DNA from: Pseudotamlana agarivorans
GTDB lineage: Bacteria; Bacteroidota; Bacteroidia; Flavobacteriales; Flavobacteriaceae
Direction of reading: 5' to 3'
Assembly (NCBI RefSeq): GCF_018860245.1
Contig: NZ_JAHKPD010000020.1
Span: 44,877-108,876, forward strand
Length of the DNA stretch: 64,000 nucleotides
Shown here: in pieces, positions 1-8,341 of the stretch
How the letters are laid out: each line of letters begins with the position of its first letter
How positions within the stretch are numbered: position 1 is the first letter of the stretch
Program-made: the position numbers and the translations under genes
The notes under the pieces: model-generated
The model's database searches: none
What the model saw: only the letters and a program-made list of their open reading frames with translations
Told to the model about the DNA's origin: nothing

Positions 1-198
1 TTATCGTGTTTAAAATTATTTGATTTATAGGAATTAACATTGTAAATACTATATTAGCATTTCTTATTATTTAAATTGATATAATTGTTTAAATAATGGT
101 GCTTTTATAATGAATTTACCAATCGTTAGAGAATAAGCATAAACCATTAAGCATGATCAGGTTTTAATAGATAAGTACTAACTAAACTCAACTAAATA

Positions 199-453
199 AT
201 GGCAAAAAATAATGCGAAAGCCTATTGGAAAGAAAACATTAGGTACGTACTCATACTTTTGAGTATATGGTTTGTAGTCTCTTATGGTCTAGGGATTATT
301 TTAAAAGATACACTTAACACTATTAAAATCGGCGGATTTAAACTTGGTTTTTGGTTTGCCCAACAAGGTGCTATTTATGTCTTTGTAGTTCTCATATTTG
401 TTTATGTACGTTTAATGAATAAACTAGATAAAAAATATGGTTATGATAAATAG
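199..453 (+). CDS. DUF4212 small subunit of sodium/solute symporter
   Basis: Small membrane protein of 84 residues with two predicted membrane segments (about residues 15-35 and 50-72) and a charged C-terminus. It matches the DUF4212 family, which is regularly encoded just before VC_2705-type cation/acetate symporters and is regarded as their small subunit. The last 17 bases overlap the start of the symporter gene, so the two are translationally coupled. The family assignment rests on size, topology and context; the exact role of the small subunit is not established. Confidence 0.85.
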   Translation: MAKNNAKAYWKENIRYVLILLSIWFVVSYGLGIILKDTLNTIKIGGFKLGFWFAQQGAIYVFVVLIFVYVRLMNKLDKKYGYDK

Positions 454-2170
454 TTTGGCATTATTCGCGGCTATGGATGTCCAAACTTGGACCTATATTT
501 TAGTCGGCATTACCTTTGCTCTTTATATTGGTATTGCCATCTGGTCGAGAGCAGGATCTACAAAAGAATTTTATGTTGCAGGTGGAGGGGTTTCTCCATT
601 AGCAAACGGTATGGCTACAGCTGCCGATTGGATGAGCGCCGCGTCCTTTATTTCCATGGCTGGTATTATTTCCTTCGCTGGTTACGATGGCGCAGTTTAT
701 TTGATGGGCTGGACCGGAGGTTATGTACTTTTAGCGCTATTATTAGCACCATATTTAAGAAAGTTTGGAAAATTTACGGTTCCCGATTTTATTGGAGATC
801 GTTATTATTCCAATACGGCACGTTTGGTAGGCGTAATTTGTGCCCTTTTAGTGTCTTTCACCTATGTGGCAGGACAAATGCGTGGGGTTGGCTTAGTGTT
901 TTCAAGGTTTTTAGAAGTTGATATCAATACTGGTGTTATTATTGGGATGATAATCGTGCTTTTTTATGCAGTTTTAGGAGGGATGAAAGGCATCACATAT
1001 ACCCAAGTAGCACAATATTGTGTTTTGATATTTGCTTTTATGGTACCCGCTATTTTTATATCTATACAAATGACAGGGAATCCTATTCCGCAATTAGGTT
1101 TTGGTGGAAAGTTAAATGATGGTTCTGGCATGTATCTTTTGGATAAACTCGATGGTTTAAGTACCGATTTAGGCTTTGCGGAATACACCGAAGGTTCTAA
1201 ATCGTTAGTTGATGTATTTGCCATAACCTTGGCTTTAATGGTAGGAACTGCAGGATTACCACATGTTATTGTACGTTTCTTTACCGTAAAGCGCGTTAAA
1301 GATGCCCGTAAATCAGCTGGGCTTGCGTTATTGCTAATTGCCATTTTATATACCACAGCTCCTGCTGTTTCTGTATTTGCAAGAACAAATTTAATTGAAA
1401 CGGTTTCTAATAAACCGTATTTATCTATGCCAGAATGGTTTAAAAAGTGGGAAACAACAGGTTTAATAACTTTTGAGGATAAAAACAAGGATGGCACGAT
1501 TCAATATTTTGCCGATAAATCTAAAAATGAATTGGTGGTCGATAATGATATTATGGTTTTAGCAAATCCTGAAATAGCACAACTACCAAACTGGGTGATC
1601 GCCTTAGTGGCGGCGGGTTCTTTAGCTGCGGCCTTATCGACAGCAGCGGGATTATTATTGGTAATTTCATCTTCGGTTTCTCACGATTTAATTAAAAAAA
1701 TGATTAATCCTGATATTTCTGAAAAAGGTGAATTAATTGCTGCACGTTTATCGGCTGTAATCGCAGTTTGCGTTGCTGGTTATTTCGGAATTAATCCTCC
1801 AGGTTTTGTCGCTGCAACGGTGGCCTTGGCCTTTGGATTGGCTGCCGCATCCTTTTTTCCTGCGATTATTCTGGGGATTTTTTATAAGCGAATGAATAAA
1901 GAAGGTGCTATCGCTGGTATGGTGGTAGGTATTGCATCGATGCTATTTTACATGATGAAATACAGGTTGGGCTGGTTTGATGATACTTTACCAGATAAAA
2001 GTAACTGGTGGTTTGGTATTTCGCCGGAAGGATTTGGAACTGTAGCCATGATTTTAAATTTTGTGGTTTCTATCGTCATTATGAAATTTACACCCGCACC
2101 TCCAGAGGATGTTCAAGACATTGTAGAAAACATTAGAATACCAAGTGGAGCAGGAGAGGCCACGCATTAA
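437..2170 (+). CDS. Sodium:solute symporter, probable acetate permease (VC_2705 type)
   Basis: A 577-residue SSF-family carrier with about 13 hydrophobic segments, expected in the inner membrane and coupling Na+ entry to uptake of a small carboxylate. The glycine-rich stretch early in the protein (FYVAGGGVSPLANGMATAAD) is typical of ActP-like members. The insert around residues 330-380 is hydrophilic. Two start codons (437 and 443) both lie within the preceding DUF4212 gene; either is possible. Acetyl-CoA synthetase follows 137 bases downstream, which supports acetate as substrate; this is inference from context, since SSF members differ in substrate. Confidence 0.88.
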   Translation: MVMINSLALFAAMDVQTWTYILVGITFALYIGIAIWSRAGSTKEFYVAGGGVSPLANGMATAADWMSAASFISMAGIISFAGYDGAVYLMGWTGGYVLLALLLAPYLRKFGKFTVPDFIGDRYYSNTARLVGVICALLVSFTYVAGQMRGVGLVFSRFLEVDINTGVIIGMIIVLFYAVLGGMKGITYTQVAQYCVLIFAFMVPAIFISIQMTGNPIPQLGFGGKLNDGSGMYLLDKLDGLSTDLGFAEYTEGSKSLVDVFAITLALMVGTAGLPHVIVRFFTVKRVKDARKSAGLALLLIAILYTTAPAVSVFARTNLIETVSNKPYLSMPEWFKKWETTGLITFEDKNKDGTIQYFADKSKNELVVDNDIMVLANPEIAQLPNWVIALVAAGSLAAALSTAAGLLLVISSSVSHDLIKKMINPDISEKGELIAARLSAVIAVCVAGYFGINPPGFVAATVALAFGLAAASFFPAIILGIFYKRMNKEGAIAGMVVGIASMLFYMMKYRLGWFDDTLPDKSNWWFGISPEGFGTVAMILNFVVSIVIMKFTPAPPEDVQDIVENIRIPSGAGEATH

Positions 2171-2307
2171 TAGTTGAATTGGTTAGATTTGTCTACACTT
2201 GAGTGTAATCCGTAGAAAAAAATTAGAGAAACGATATTAAATTTATAATTTGGGGAACGCTTAAATTCTGATAAAATTTGAGTTAAAAACTAAAACTAAT
2301 TAGATAC

Positions 2308-4215
2308 ATGAGTAATTATCACATAAAACATTTAGAAGAATATTATCAAGTTTATAGAAAATCGATTAGAGAGCCAGAAAATTTTTGGGAAGAAGTTGCC
2401 GAAGAGCACTTCATGTGGCGGAAAAAATGGGATACCGTTTTAAGTTGGGACTTTAGTAAACCCGAAATTAAATGGTTTGAAGGGGCCGAACTTAATATTA
2501 CCGAGAACTGTATTGATAGACACCTATCAACACGAGGGGATAAAACAGCGATTTTATTTGAACCCAATAACCCCAATGACCCTGCCGAACATATTTCATA
2601 TAAGCAACTCCATACTAGGGTTAATAAATTTGCTAATGTTTTAAAATCTAAAGGCATTATAAAGGGCGATCGTGTTTGTATTTATTTACCAATGATTCCT
2701 GAATTGGCCATTTCTGTATTGGCTTGTGCCCGAATAGGTGCGATTCATTCGGTGGTTTTTGCAGGATTTTCATCTACAGCACTTTCTACTAGAATTAATG
2801 ATAGTGATTGTAAAATGGTAATTACGAGTGATGGCTCTTATAGAGGCGCAAAAACTATCGATTTGAAGGGTATTGTTGATGATGCTTTAGAAGATTGTCC
2901 GGGAATTGAATCTGTTTTAGTAGCCAAACGTATTCATTCTGATATCGCGATGAAAGCTGGTCGTGATGAATGGTTACAACCACTTTTAGATAATGCTTCA
3001 GGCGATTGCAAAGCTGAAATCATGAACTCAGAAGACCCTTTGTTTATTTTATATACTTCGGGATCTACAGGGAAACCAAAGGGTATGGTGCATACTACAG
3101 GTGGTTATATGGTTTATACGGCATACACGTTTAAAAATGTGTTCCAGTATAGAGAAAATGATGTGTATTGGTGTACCGCCGATATTGGTTGGATTACGGG
3201 ACACAGCTACATTGTTTACGGACCACTAGCAAACGGAGCAACTTCTGTGATGTTTGAAGGGGTTCCTAGTTACCCTGATTTCGGTCGTTTTTGGGAAATC
3301 GTTGAAAAACATAAAGTCACCCAGTTTTATACGGCACCAACGGCCATTCGTGCTTTAGCTAAGGAAGGTGTCGATTTAGTAGAAAAACGTGATTTGTCTT
3401 CTTTAAAAGTATTAGGGTCTGTTGGAGAGCCTATTAATGAAGAAGCTTGGCACTGGTACAACGATAATGTTGGAAAAAAGAATAGCCCAATTGTAGATAC
3501 TTGGTGGCAAACTGAAACAGGAGGTATAATGATTTCTCCAATTCCTTTTGTAACACCTACAAAACCAACCTATGCGACTTTACCATTTATTGGTATCCAA
3601 CCCGCACTAATGGATGAAACTGGGCAGGAGCTTAAAGGAAATCAAGTGGAAGGTCGTTTATGTATTAAATTCCCGTGGCCAAGTATGGCTAGAACCATTT
3701 GGAATAATCACGAACGTTATAAGGAAACTTATTTTTCAGCTTATGAAAATAAATACTTTACTGGCGATGGTGCTTTGCGTGACGAAGTAGGCTACTACCG
3801 TATTACAGGTCGTGTAGATGATGTTATTATTGTTTCTGGACATAACTTAGGGACAGCTCCAATTGAAGATGCTATTAATGAACACCCAGCGGTGTCAGAA
3901 TCTGCAGTTGTAGGTTTCCCACATGATATTAAAGGAAATGCACTTTATGGTTACGTAATTTTAAAGGATACTGGTGAAAGTAGAGACCAGAATAATGTTC
4001 GAAAGGAAATTAATCAAATGATTACAGAGCATATTGGTCCGATTGCGAAATTAGATAAAATCCAATTTACTGTAGGTTTACCAAAAACACGTTCTGGAAA
4101 AATTATGCGTCGTATTTTACGTAAAATAGCGTGTCAAGATATTAGTAATTTAGGTGATACTAGTACGTTGTTAAACCCAGAGGTTGTTCAGGAAATTATA
4201 GATAATGCACTATAA
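2308..4215 (+). CDS. acs: Acetyl-CoA synthetase (AMP-forming)
   Basis: Full-length 635-residue adenylate-forming enzyme that converts acetate, ATP and CoA to acetyl-CoA, AMP and PPi in the cytoplasm. The P-loop-like core motif YTSGSTGKPKG lies at residues 249-259, followed by the WCTADIGWITGH and DTWWQTETGG motifs typical of acetate-specific Acs. The C-terminal PKTRSGK motif at 592-598 carries the catalytic lysine (K598), the residue acetylated for control in characterised Acs proteins. The upstream symporter would supply acetate. An A/T-rich leader with a TTG / TAAAATTTG-like promoter pair precedes the gene, so it may be transcribed separately from the symporter as well as with it. Confidence 0.95.
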   Translation: MSNYHIKHLEEYYQVYRKSIREPENFWEEVAEEHFMWRKKWDTVLSWDFSKPEIKWFEGAELNITENCIDRHLSTRGDKTAILFEPNNPNDPAEHISYKQLHTRVNKFANVLKSKGIIKGDRVCIYLPMIPELAISVLACARIGAIHSVVFAGFSSTALSTRINDSDCKMVITSDGSYRGAKTIDLKGIVDDALEDCPGIESVLVAKRIHSDIAMKAGRDEWLQPLLDNASGDCKAEIMNSEDPLFILYTSGSTGKPKGMVHTTGGYMVYTAYTFKNVFQYRENDVYWCTADIGWITGHSYIVYGPLANGATSVMFEGVPSYPDFGRFWEIVEKHKVTQFYTAPTAIRALAKEGVDLVEKRDLSSLKVLGSVGEPINEEAWHWYNDNVGKKNSPIVDTWWQTETGGIMISPIPFVTPTKPTYATLPFIGIQPALMDETGQELKGNQVEGRLCIKFPWPSMARTIWNNHERYKETYFSAYENKYFTGDGALRDEVGYYRITGRVDDVIIVSGHNLGTAPIEDAINEHPAVSESAVVGFPHDIKGNALYGYVILKDTGESRDQNNVRKEINQMITEHIGPIAKLDKIQFTVGLPKTRSGKIMRRILRKIACQDISNLGDTSTLLNPEVVQEIIDNAL

Positions 4216-4267
4216 AGAAAGTGATATTTAAATGGTTGTTTTTAGGTTGTGTTAAAGTACTCAATCC

Positions 4268-4300
4268 CGTCATTCTGAACTTGTTTCAGAATCTCATGAC
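4268..4300 (+). repeat. REP-like hairpin repeat, copy 1
   Basis: Imperfect palindrome with core ATTCTGAA-CTTGT-TTCAGAAT and outer GTCAT/ATGAC pairing. A copy in inverted orientation with 28 of 29 matching bases lies at 4856-4884, on the other side of the DUF1330-like gene. Degenerate copies with the same loop occur near 16358 and 39930. It may also end transcription of acs. Confidence 0.75.
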
Positions 4301-4337
4301 AGTAAGTTAAGTGGAATTGTCGCATAACGAAAATATT

Positions 4338-4760
4338 ATGAAAAAACATATAGAAGCAAATCCCGAATCTGGAAAGAAATTCTATCAAGACTTTCACGAT
4401 AAAGGAAAAATTGTAATGCTCAACTTATTAAAATTCAGAGAAAAAGCGGACTATACAAACTTGGCGCAAATAAAACCGGATGGAGAAGTAAGCGGTAAAG
4501 ATGCCTATCAATTGTACATGAAAAATACTTTAACTGAATTAAGAAAAGCAGGTAGCCGAATAATCTATTATGGAGAAAGTAATGATTTTCTAATCGGACC
4601 TGAATCTGAAAAATGGGATGCCATTTTGATTGTTGAACACGAATCTGTATTAAAGTTTATAGAGTTTGCTCAAAACAAAGATTATTTAATAAATGCTGGC
4701 CACAGAACTGCGGGGTTGGAAGATTCTCGACTTTTACCATCAACAGAAATAGAAATGTAG
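4338..4760 (+). CDS. DUF1330-like (dimeric alpha+beta barrel) protein
   Basis: A 140-residue soluble protein resembling DUF1330 / dimeric alpha-beta barrel proteins, with a GKIVMLNLLKFR segment near the start, which is where these proteins usually begin their first strand. The ATG at 4338 is preferred over an in-frame GTG at 4311 because the extra ten residues are not protein-like and start close to the flanking repeat. The gene stands alone between two inverted copies of a REP-like repeat. No catalytic residues can be named and the substrate is unknown. Confidence 0.7.
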   Translation: MKKHIEANPESGKKFYQDFHDKGKIVMLNLLKFREKADYTNLAQIKPDGEVSGKDAYQLYMKNTLTELRKAGSRIIYYGESNDFLIGPESEKWDAILIVEHESVLKFIEFAQNKDYLINAGHRTAGLEDSRLLPSTEIEM

Positions 4761-4855
4761 ATCTACATATCGTCTAAAATGCAGTGATTATTTGAGCCAG
4801 AACAAAGCTCTTAGCTTAATAGCTTTACGGTCTATGCGAAACTGTTGCTCGAATG

Positions 4856-4884
4856 ATGAGATTCTGAATCAAGTTCAGAATGAC
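4856..4884 (-). repeat. REP-like hairpin repeat, copy 2 (inverted)
   Basis: Core ATTCTGAA-TCAAG-TTCAGAAT; as reverse complement it matches copy 1 at 4269-4297 in 28 of 29 bases, differing only in the loop. It lies between the convergent DUF1330-like gene and exonuclease gene, where a bidirectional terminator would also be useful. Confidence 0.75.
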
Positions 4885-4904
4885 GAGGTTTTGATATAGC
4901 TTTT

Positions 4905-5570
4905 TTATTTAGGAAGCAAATAACCCCAGTTAAGATGTTTTCTTTTGTCTAAACGAGAAAGGGTTTTTAAAAAAATTAAGGCAGTAATAAGCGCATCGCC
5001 AGTGGCGGTGTGCCTGTCTACTAAAGGCACATTCAGTTCTTTGGCGAGCTCATCCAAAGTAAATGGTTGGTCTTCATCCTTATAAAGCAGATGCACCGAT
5101 TTTTTAAAAAGATGGCCGGTATCAATGAATTTATTTTTCAGTTTGCCTAAACCATGTCTTTCCAACATTTTATTAATCATGTTTCGATCAAAATTGGCAT
5201 GATGCGCTATCAAAACATCACTTTTAATATAATTTAAAAACGATTTAATAGCGTCTAATTCGGTTTGCTTCTCAACGTTACTGTTTTTTAAAATCCCATG
5301 TATTTTTACAGATTCAGCCTTAAAGACGTCTTGTTTGATGTAAAGCTCAAGAGATTTACTGACTTCAATTTTCTTATTTATAAAGGACACCGCTCCAATA
5401 GATAATACACGGTCTTCATTGAAATCAAAACCTGTTGTTTCTGTATCAAAAGCAACGAATCTTGTTGTTTTGATGTCTTTATTCATTTGAGTTTTAAAAC
5501 CTTCAAGATATTCTAACCAAAAGTCTGGGTAGTTACTTTTTTTTTCAGAAAACCAATTAAATACGCCCAT
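4905..5570 (-). CDS. DnaQ-like 3'-5' exonuclease
   Basis: A 221-residue DEDDh-type exonuclease similar to the epsilon proofreading domain. Visible motifs: FDTETTG with D42 and E44 (Exo I), the HHANFDRNM segment (Exo II), and HTATGDALIT with the catalytic H and D (Exo III). The stop codon of the upstream DUF294 gene lies one base before the ATG, so the two are co-transcribed. This exonuclease-DUF294 pairing near Acs and an acetate symporter is frequent in bacteria; the link between an exonuclease and acetate metabolism is not explained by the sequence. Not the replicative epsilon subunit as far as can be told. Confidence 0.88.
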   Translation of the reverse strand: MGVFNWFSEKKSNYPDFWLEYLEGFKTQMNKDIKTTRFVAFDTETTGFDFNEDRVLSIGAVSFINKKIEVSKSLELYIKQDVFKAESVKIHGILKNSNVEKQTELDAIKSFLNYIKSDVLIAHHANFDRNMINKMLERHGLGKLKNKFIDTGHLFKKSVHLLYKDEDQPFTLDELAKELNVPLVDRHTATGDALITALIFLKTLSRLDKRKHLNWGYLLPK

Positions 5571-5571
5571 G

Positions 5572-7491
5572 TTACATAAAGTTTTTTAAATCGAAACGTA
5601 TTTTGAGTACTTCCTGGATTTCATGAACGGGTTTTAAACAACGTCTTAATTTTAGTTGCTCTTCTTTCGTGAGACTATCAATGTCTATGAATTTCCCAGA
5701 ATCATTATGCAGAATGCCTTGCTTCGTTTTAAATTTAGAAAGCGCCTTAAAGGCGTAAGAGCACGAGTGGTAAAGGGCTTTACTATTCGGGTCTAAAATT
5801 GCTAATTGCTCAAAACGATCTGAAGTATTGTTTATGCCCTTGATATGGTTTTGTAGCGTGAGTAAACGTGCCGCATCTACCAACGGCATTATCGTTCTGT
5901 TTTTTATATTGAATAGGTCTTTTTGTTCTCTGCTTTTTTCAACAGCAAATTGTTTAAAGAACCCTAATGGAGATGGGTTTTTAATGGCGTCACGACCTAA
6001 AAACTTAAAAAATATCGAGGTTTGCTCTAAGGCTTTGTAAATGGCATCCGAAAGTTCTTCAGCGAGCGCATCTTCACCATAAATAGGGCTGAAATCAAAA
6101 AATATGGAAGAAAGCAGAATGGCTTTTTCATCGGGGTGTAAAATCCAATCTTCAAACTGGCTTTTCCATTGTGAAATTGAAATACACCATTTAGGGTTAC
6201 TCGCCATCATATCGGCTTCACAATATTCAAAACCTACTTTATTAAGCGATTTTGTAACAAGCTTAGCCAGTTCAAGAAAGTAAGTTTGAGTTTCTTCGTA
6301 TTTATCGCTTGAAACATCCTCAAAAATAATAGCATTGTCTTGATCTGTAAAAAGCATTTGCTCTTTTCTGCCTTGACTCCCTAAGGCAATCCATGAAAAT
6401 TTTACTGGCGGATTAGTTGGCATTTTTTTCAATGCAATTTCTATAGCACGAACCGTAACAGCATCGTTTACTTGAGCAATAATCTTTACAATGTGGTTAA
6501 CCGGAATGTTTTGTTCCAAGTAGTTTTTAAGTAAACTATTGGCTTTTAATCTCGCTGAACGTAATTTTTTTGTGCGATTTGCTCTTTTGATTTCCTTTAA
6601 AATAACCGTAGGGTTATTACCTAAAGTAGCTAAAACATCATGGTGATTTAAAACTCCCACGAGTTTCGTGTTCACTGTCCCATCTTTAGTTATACATAAA
6701 TGTCCAATATGATGTTTAATCATTTGAAGCTGTCCATCGGCTACCGTTAAATCCTTTTTTGAGGTAATAACAGGGGATGTCATAATATTACTCACGGCGG
6801 TTTCAATAGGAAATAAGCCAGTTGCTATTTTGTTTTTTATATCACTATTGGTAATGATACCAACAGGTTTATCATGATCGTCAATGACTATAATACATCC
6901 AATTTTGTGATCCCTCATTTTGATAGCGGCATCTTTTAAAGTGGAGTTTAAATGACAAGTAATGGGTTTTTTTGTGTAATTGGCAGTTTGAAAGTTCACA
7001 ATATCTTGCGAACTGTTAGGTAAATAATCTACAAATATTTTACCGTTTTCTTCAGCAGTATACGGGTCGTAAGCATTTGTAGCAAAAGCTGTAATTAAAA
7101 ATTTATTAATGCGCGCGTTGTTTTTGGTAACAGATGTAAATTTATTAATTGGTATAGCATAAACTATAGATTCTTCATTGGCCGTAGCCGATAACTTATA
7201 GTTTTCTTTTGCAATTAATGGTCGGATACCAAAAACATCGCCGGCATCACTTATATTGATGATTTCTTGGGTGTTATCTAAGGTAGTATGTGATAATTTT
7301 ACACCACCATTTCTAACCATATAAAAATCTGATTTTGCAGCATCGCCTTTACCAAATAATGTATCGCCTTTTTCCAAGTAAATTATAGAAACTTCCTTTG
7401 AAATTTCGAACAAATCCTGGGTGCTTAATAGGTTAAATGGAGGATATTTAATTAAAAAATCAAGTACGCGTTCTGCAATAGAGTTTTTCAT
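5572..7491 (-). CDS. cNMP-binding / CBS / DUF294 nucleotidyltransferase-like regulator
   Basis: A 639-residue cytoplasmic protein with four parts: a cyclic-nucleotide-binding-type domain (about 20-135), two CBS motifs (about 170-295) that usually sense adenine nucleotides, a DUF294 nucleotidyltransferase-like domain (about 330-470) with the signature GSQGRKEQMLFTDQDNA, and a DUF294 C-terminal helical domain (480-635). The GlnD-like G-S...D-x-D arrangement suggests transfer of a nucleotidyl group to a protein, though no target is known. It lies between the FAH-family gene (25-base gap) and the exonuclease (1-base gap). A role in controlling acetate or energy metabolism is inferred from recurring neighbourhood with acetate genes. 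Confidence 0.87.
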   Translation of the reverse strand: MKNSIAERVLDFLIKYPPFNLLSTQDLFEISKEVSIIYLEKGDTLFGKGDAAKSDFYMVRNGGVKLSHTTLDNTQEIINISDAGDVFGIRPLIAKENYKLSATANEESIVYAIPINKFTSVTKNNARINKFLITAFATNAYDPYTAEENGKIFVDYLPNSSQDIVNFQTANYTKKPITCHLNSTLKDAAIKMRDHKIGCIIVIDDHDKPVGIITNSDIKNKIATGLFPIETAVSNIMTSPVITSKKDLTVADGQLQMIKHHIGHLCITKDGTVNTKLVGVLNHHDVLATLGNNPTVILKEIKRANRTKKLRSARLKANSLLKNYLEQNIPVNHIVKIIAQVNDAVTVRAIEIALKKMPTNPPVKFSWIALGSQGRKEQMLFTDQDNAIIFEDVSSDKYEETQTYFLELAKLVTKSLNKVGFEYCEADMMASNPKWCISISQWKSQFEDWILHPDEKAILLSSIFFDFSPIYGEDALAEELSDAIYKALEQTSIFFKFLGRDAIKNPSPLGFFKQFAVEKSREQKDLFNIKNRTIMPLVDAARLLTLQNHIKGINNTSDRFEQLAILDPNSKALYHSCSYAFKALSKFKTKQGILHNDSGKFIDIDSLTKEEQLKLRRCLKPVHEIQEVLKIRFDLKNFM

Positions 7492-7516
7492 GGGGTATGG
7501 TTAACACCTGGTTTTA

Positions 7517-8131
7517 TTATATAAGTTTAAAGTCTAATAATAATTCTCCTTCAACAGAAGCTTGTAAATGATCTCCTTTTACATTTTGGCCAGCACCAGT
7601 TGCAGGTGTTCCTGTAAATATTAAGTCGCCAGGCTCTAAAGTCATAAATTTTGATACGTAAGCGATAATTTCAACAAAATTGTAAATCATATCACTTGTA
7701 TTTCCAACTTGTTTTTCTTCACCGTTAATTAGTAAGTTGAAATTGATGTCGTTTAAATCTGAAAAATTAGAAACCGGTTTAAAACCAGCCACGGGAGATG
7801 CACCATCAAACCCTTTTGCTAAAGCCCAAGGTCCTTTATTTTCTCTACTAGCTCCAAGAACATCTTTGGCTGTGTAATCAATACCAATACCAATTTCACT
7901 TATGTAAGAGGCTGCATGAGCTTCAGAGATATCTTTACCTTGTTTACCAATTTTTGCGACTAATTCTACTTCGAAAATTAATTGTTCTGTAATTGCTGGA
8001 AAAACAATGTCTGCGTTGTTTTCAACTAATGTGCTTTCCGCCTTTAAAAAGATGGTTTGTGCGCCAGTTTTAAGGGCTGTAACTTCACTTTTGTCATTTA
8101 CGTAGTTTTTACCAATGCCTATAATTTTCAT
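7517..8131 (-). CDS. Fumarylacetoacetate hydrolase (FAH) family protein
   Basis: A 204-residue single-domain FAH-fold protein. The metal site residues of the family are seen as the E-x-E-type pair in LIFEVELVAK and the aspartate in the GIGIDYTAKD segment; the C-terminal half has LEPGDLIFTGTPATG, the usual glycine-rich turn. Members hydrolyse or decarboxylate beta-keto acids, for instance acylpyruvates or oxaloacetate, and the sequence alone does not decide which. It is the first gene of a three-gene minus-strand operon with the DUF294 regulator and the exonuclease. Confidence 0.88.
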   Translation of the reverse strand: MKIIGIGKNYVNDKSEVTALKTGAQTIFLKAESTLVENNADIVFPAITEQLIFEVELVAKIGKQGKDISEAHAASYISEIGIGIDYTAKDVLGASRENKGPWALAKGFDGASPVAGFKPVSNFSDLNDINFNLLINGEEKQVGNTSDMIYNFVEIIAYVSKFMTLEPGDLIFTGTPATGAGQNVKGDHLQASVEGELLLDFKLI

Positions 8132-8341
8132 GATTTTTTATAATTTAAATTGTTAATTTTCTGGACATAAAAGTAATGAATTAAGCTATTTCTCGTCTTA
8201 CATTTTGTATTAATTTTTAAAACGCAAGGGTTAAAGAATCATTGTTTTTTTACTAATAAACACAGATTTTAAATTGACTTTTTTAATGATAGATTAACTT
8301 CTCAGTAAAAAAACATAACTTGCAGCACTCAATATATTACT

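Noticed and set aside
964..1497. Open frame of 177 codons on the minus strand
   Set aside because: Lies wholly opposite the symporter gene, no protein family resemblance, codon composition of an antisense shadow.
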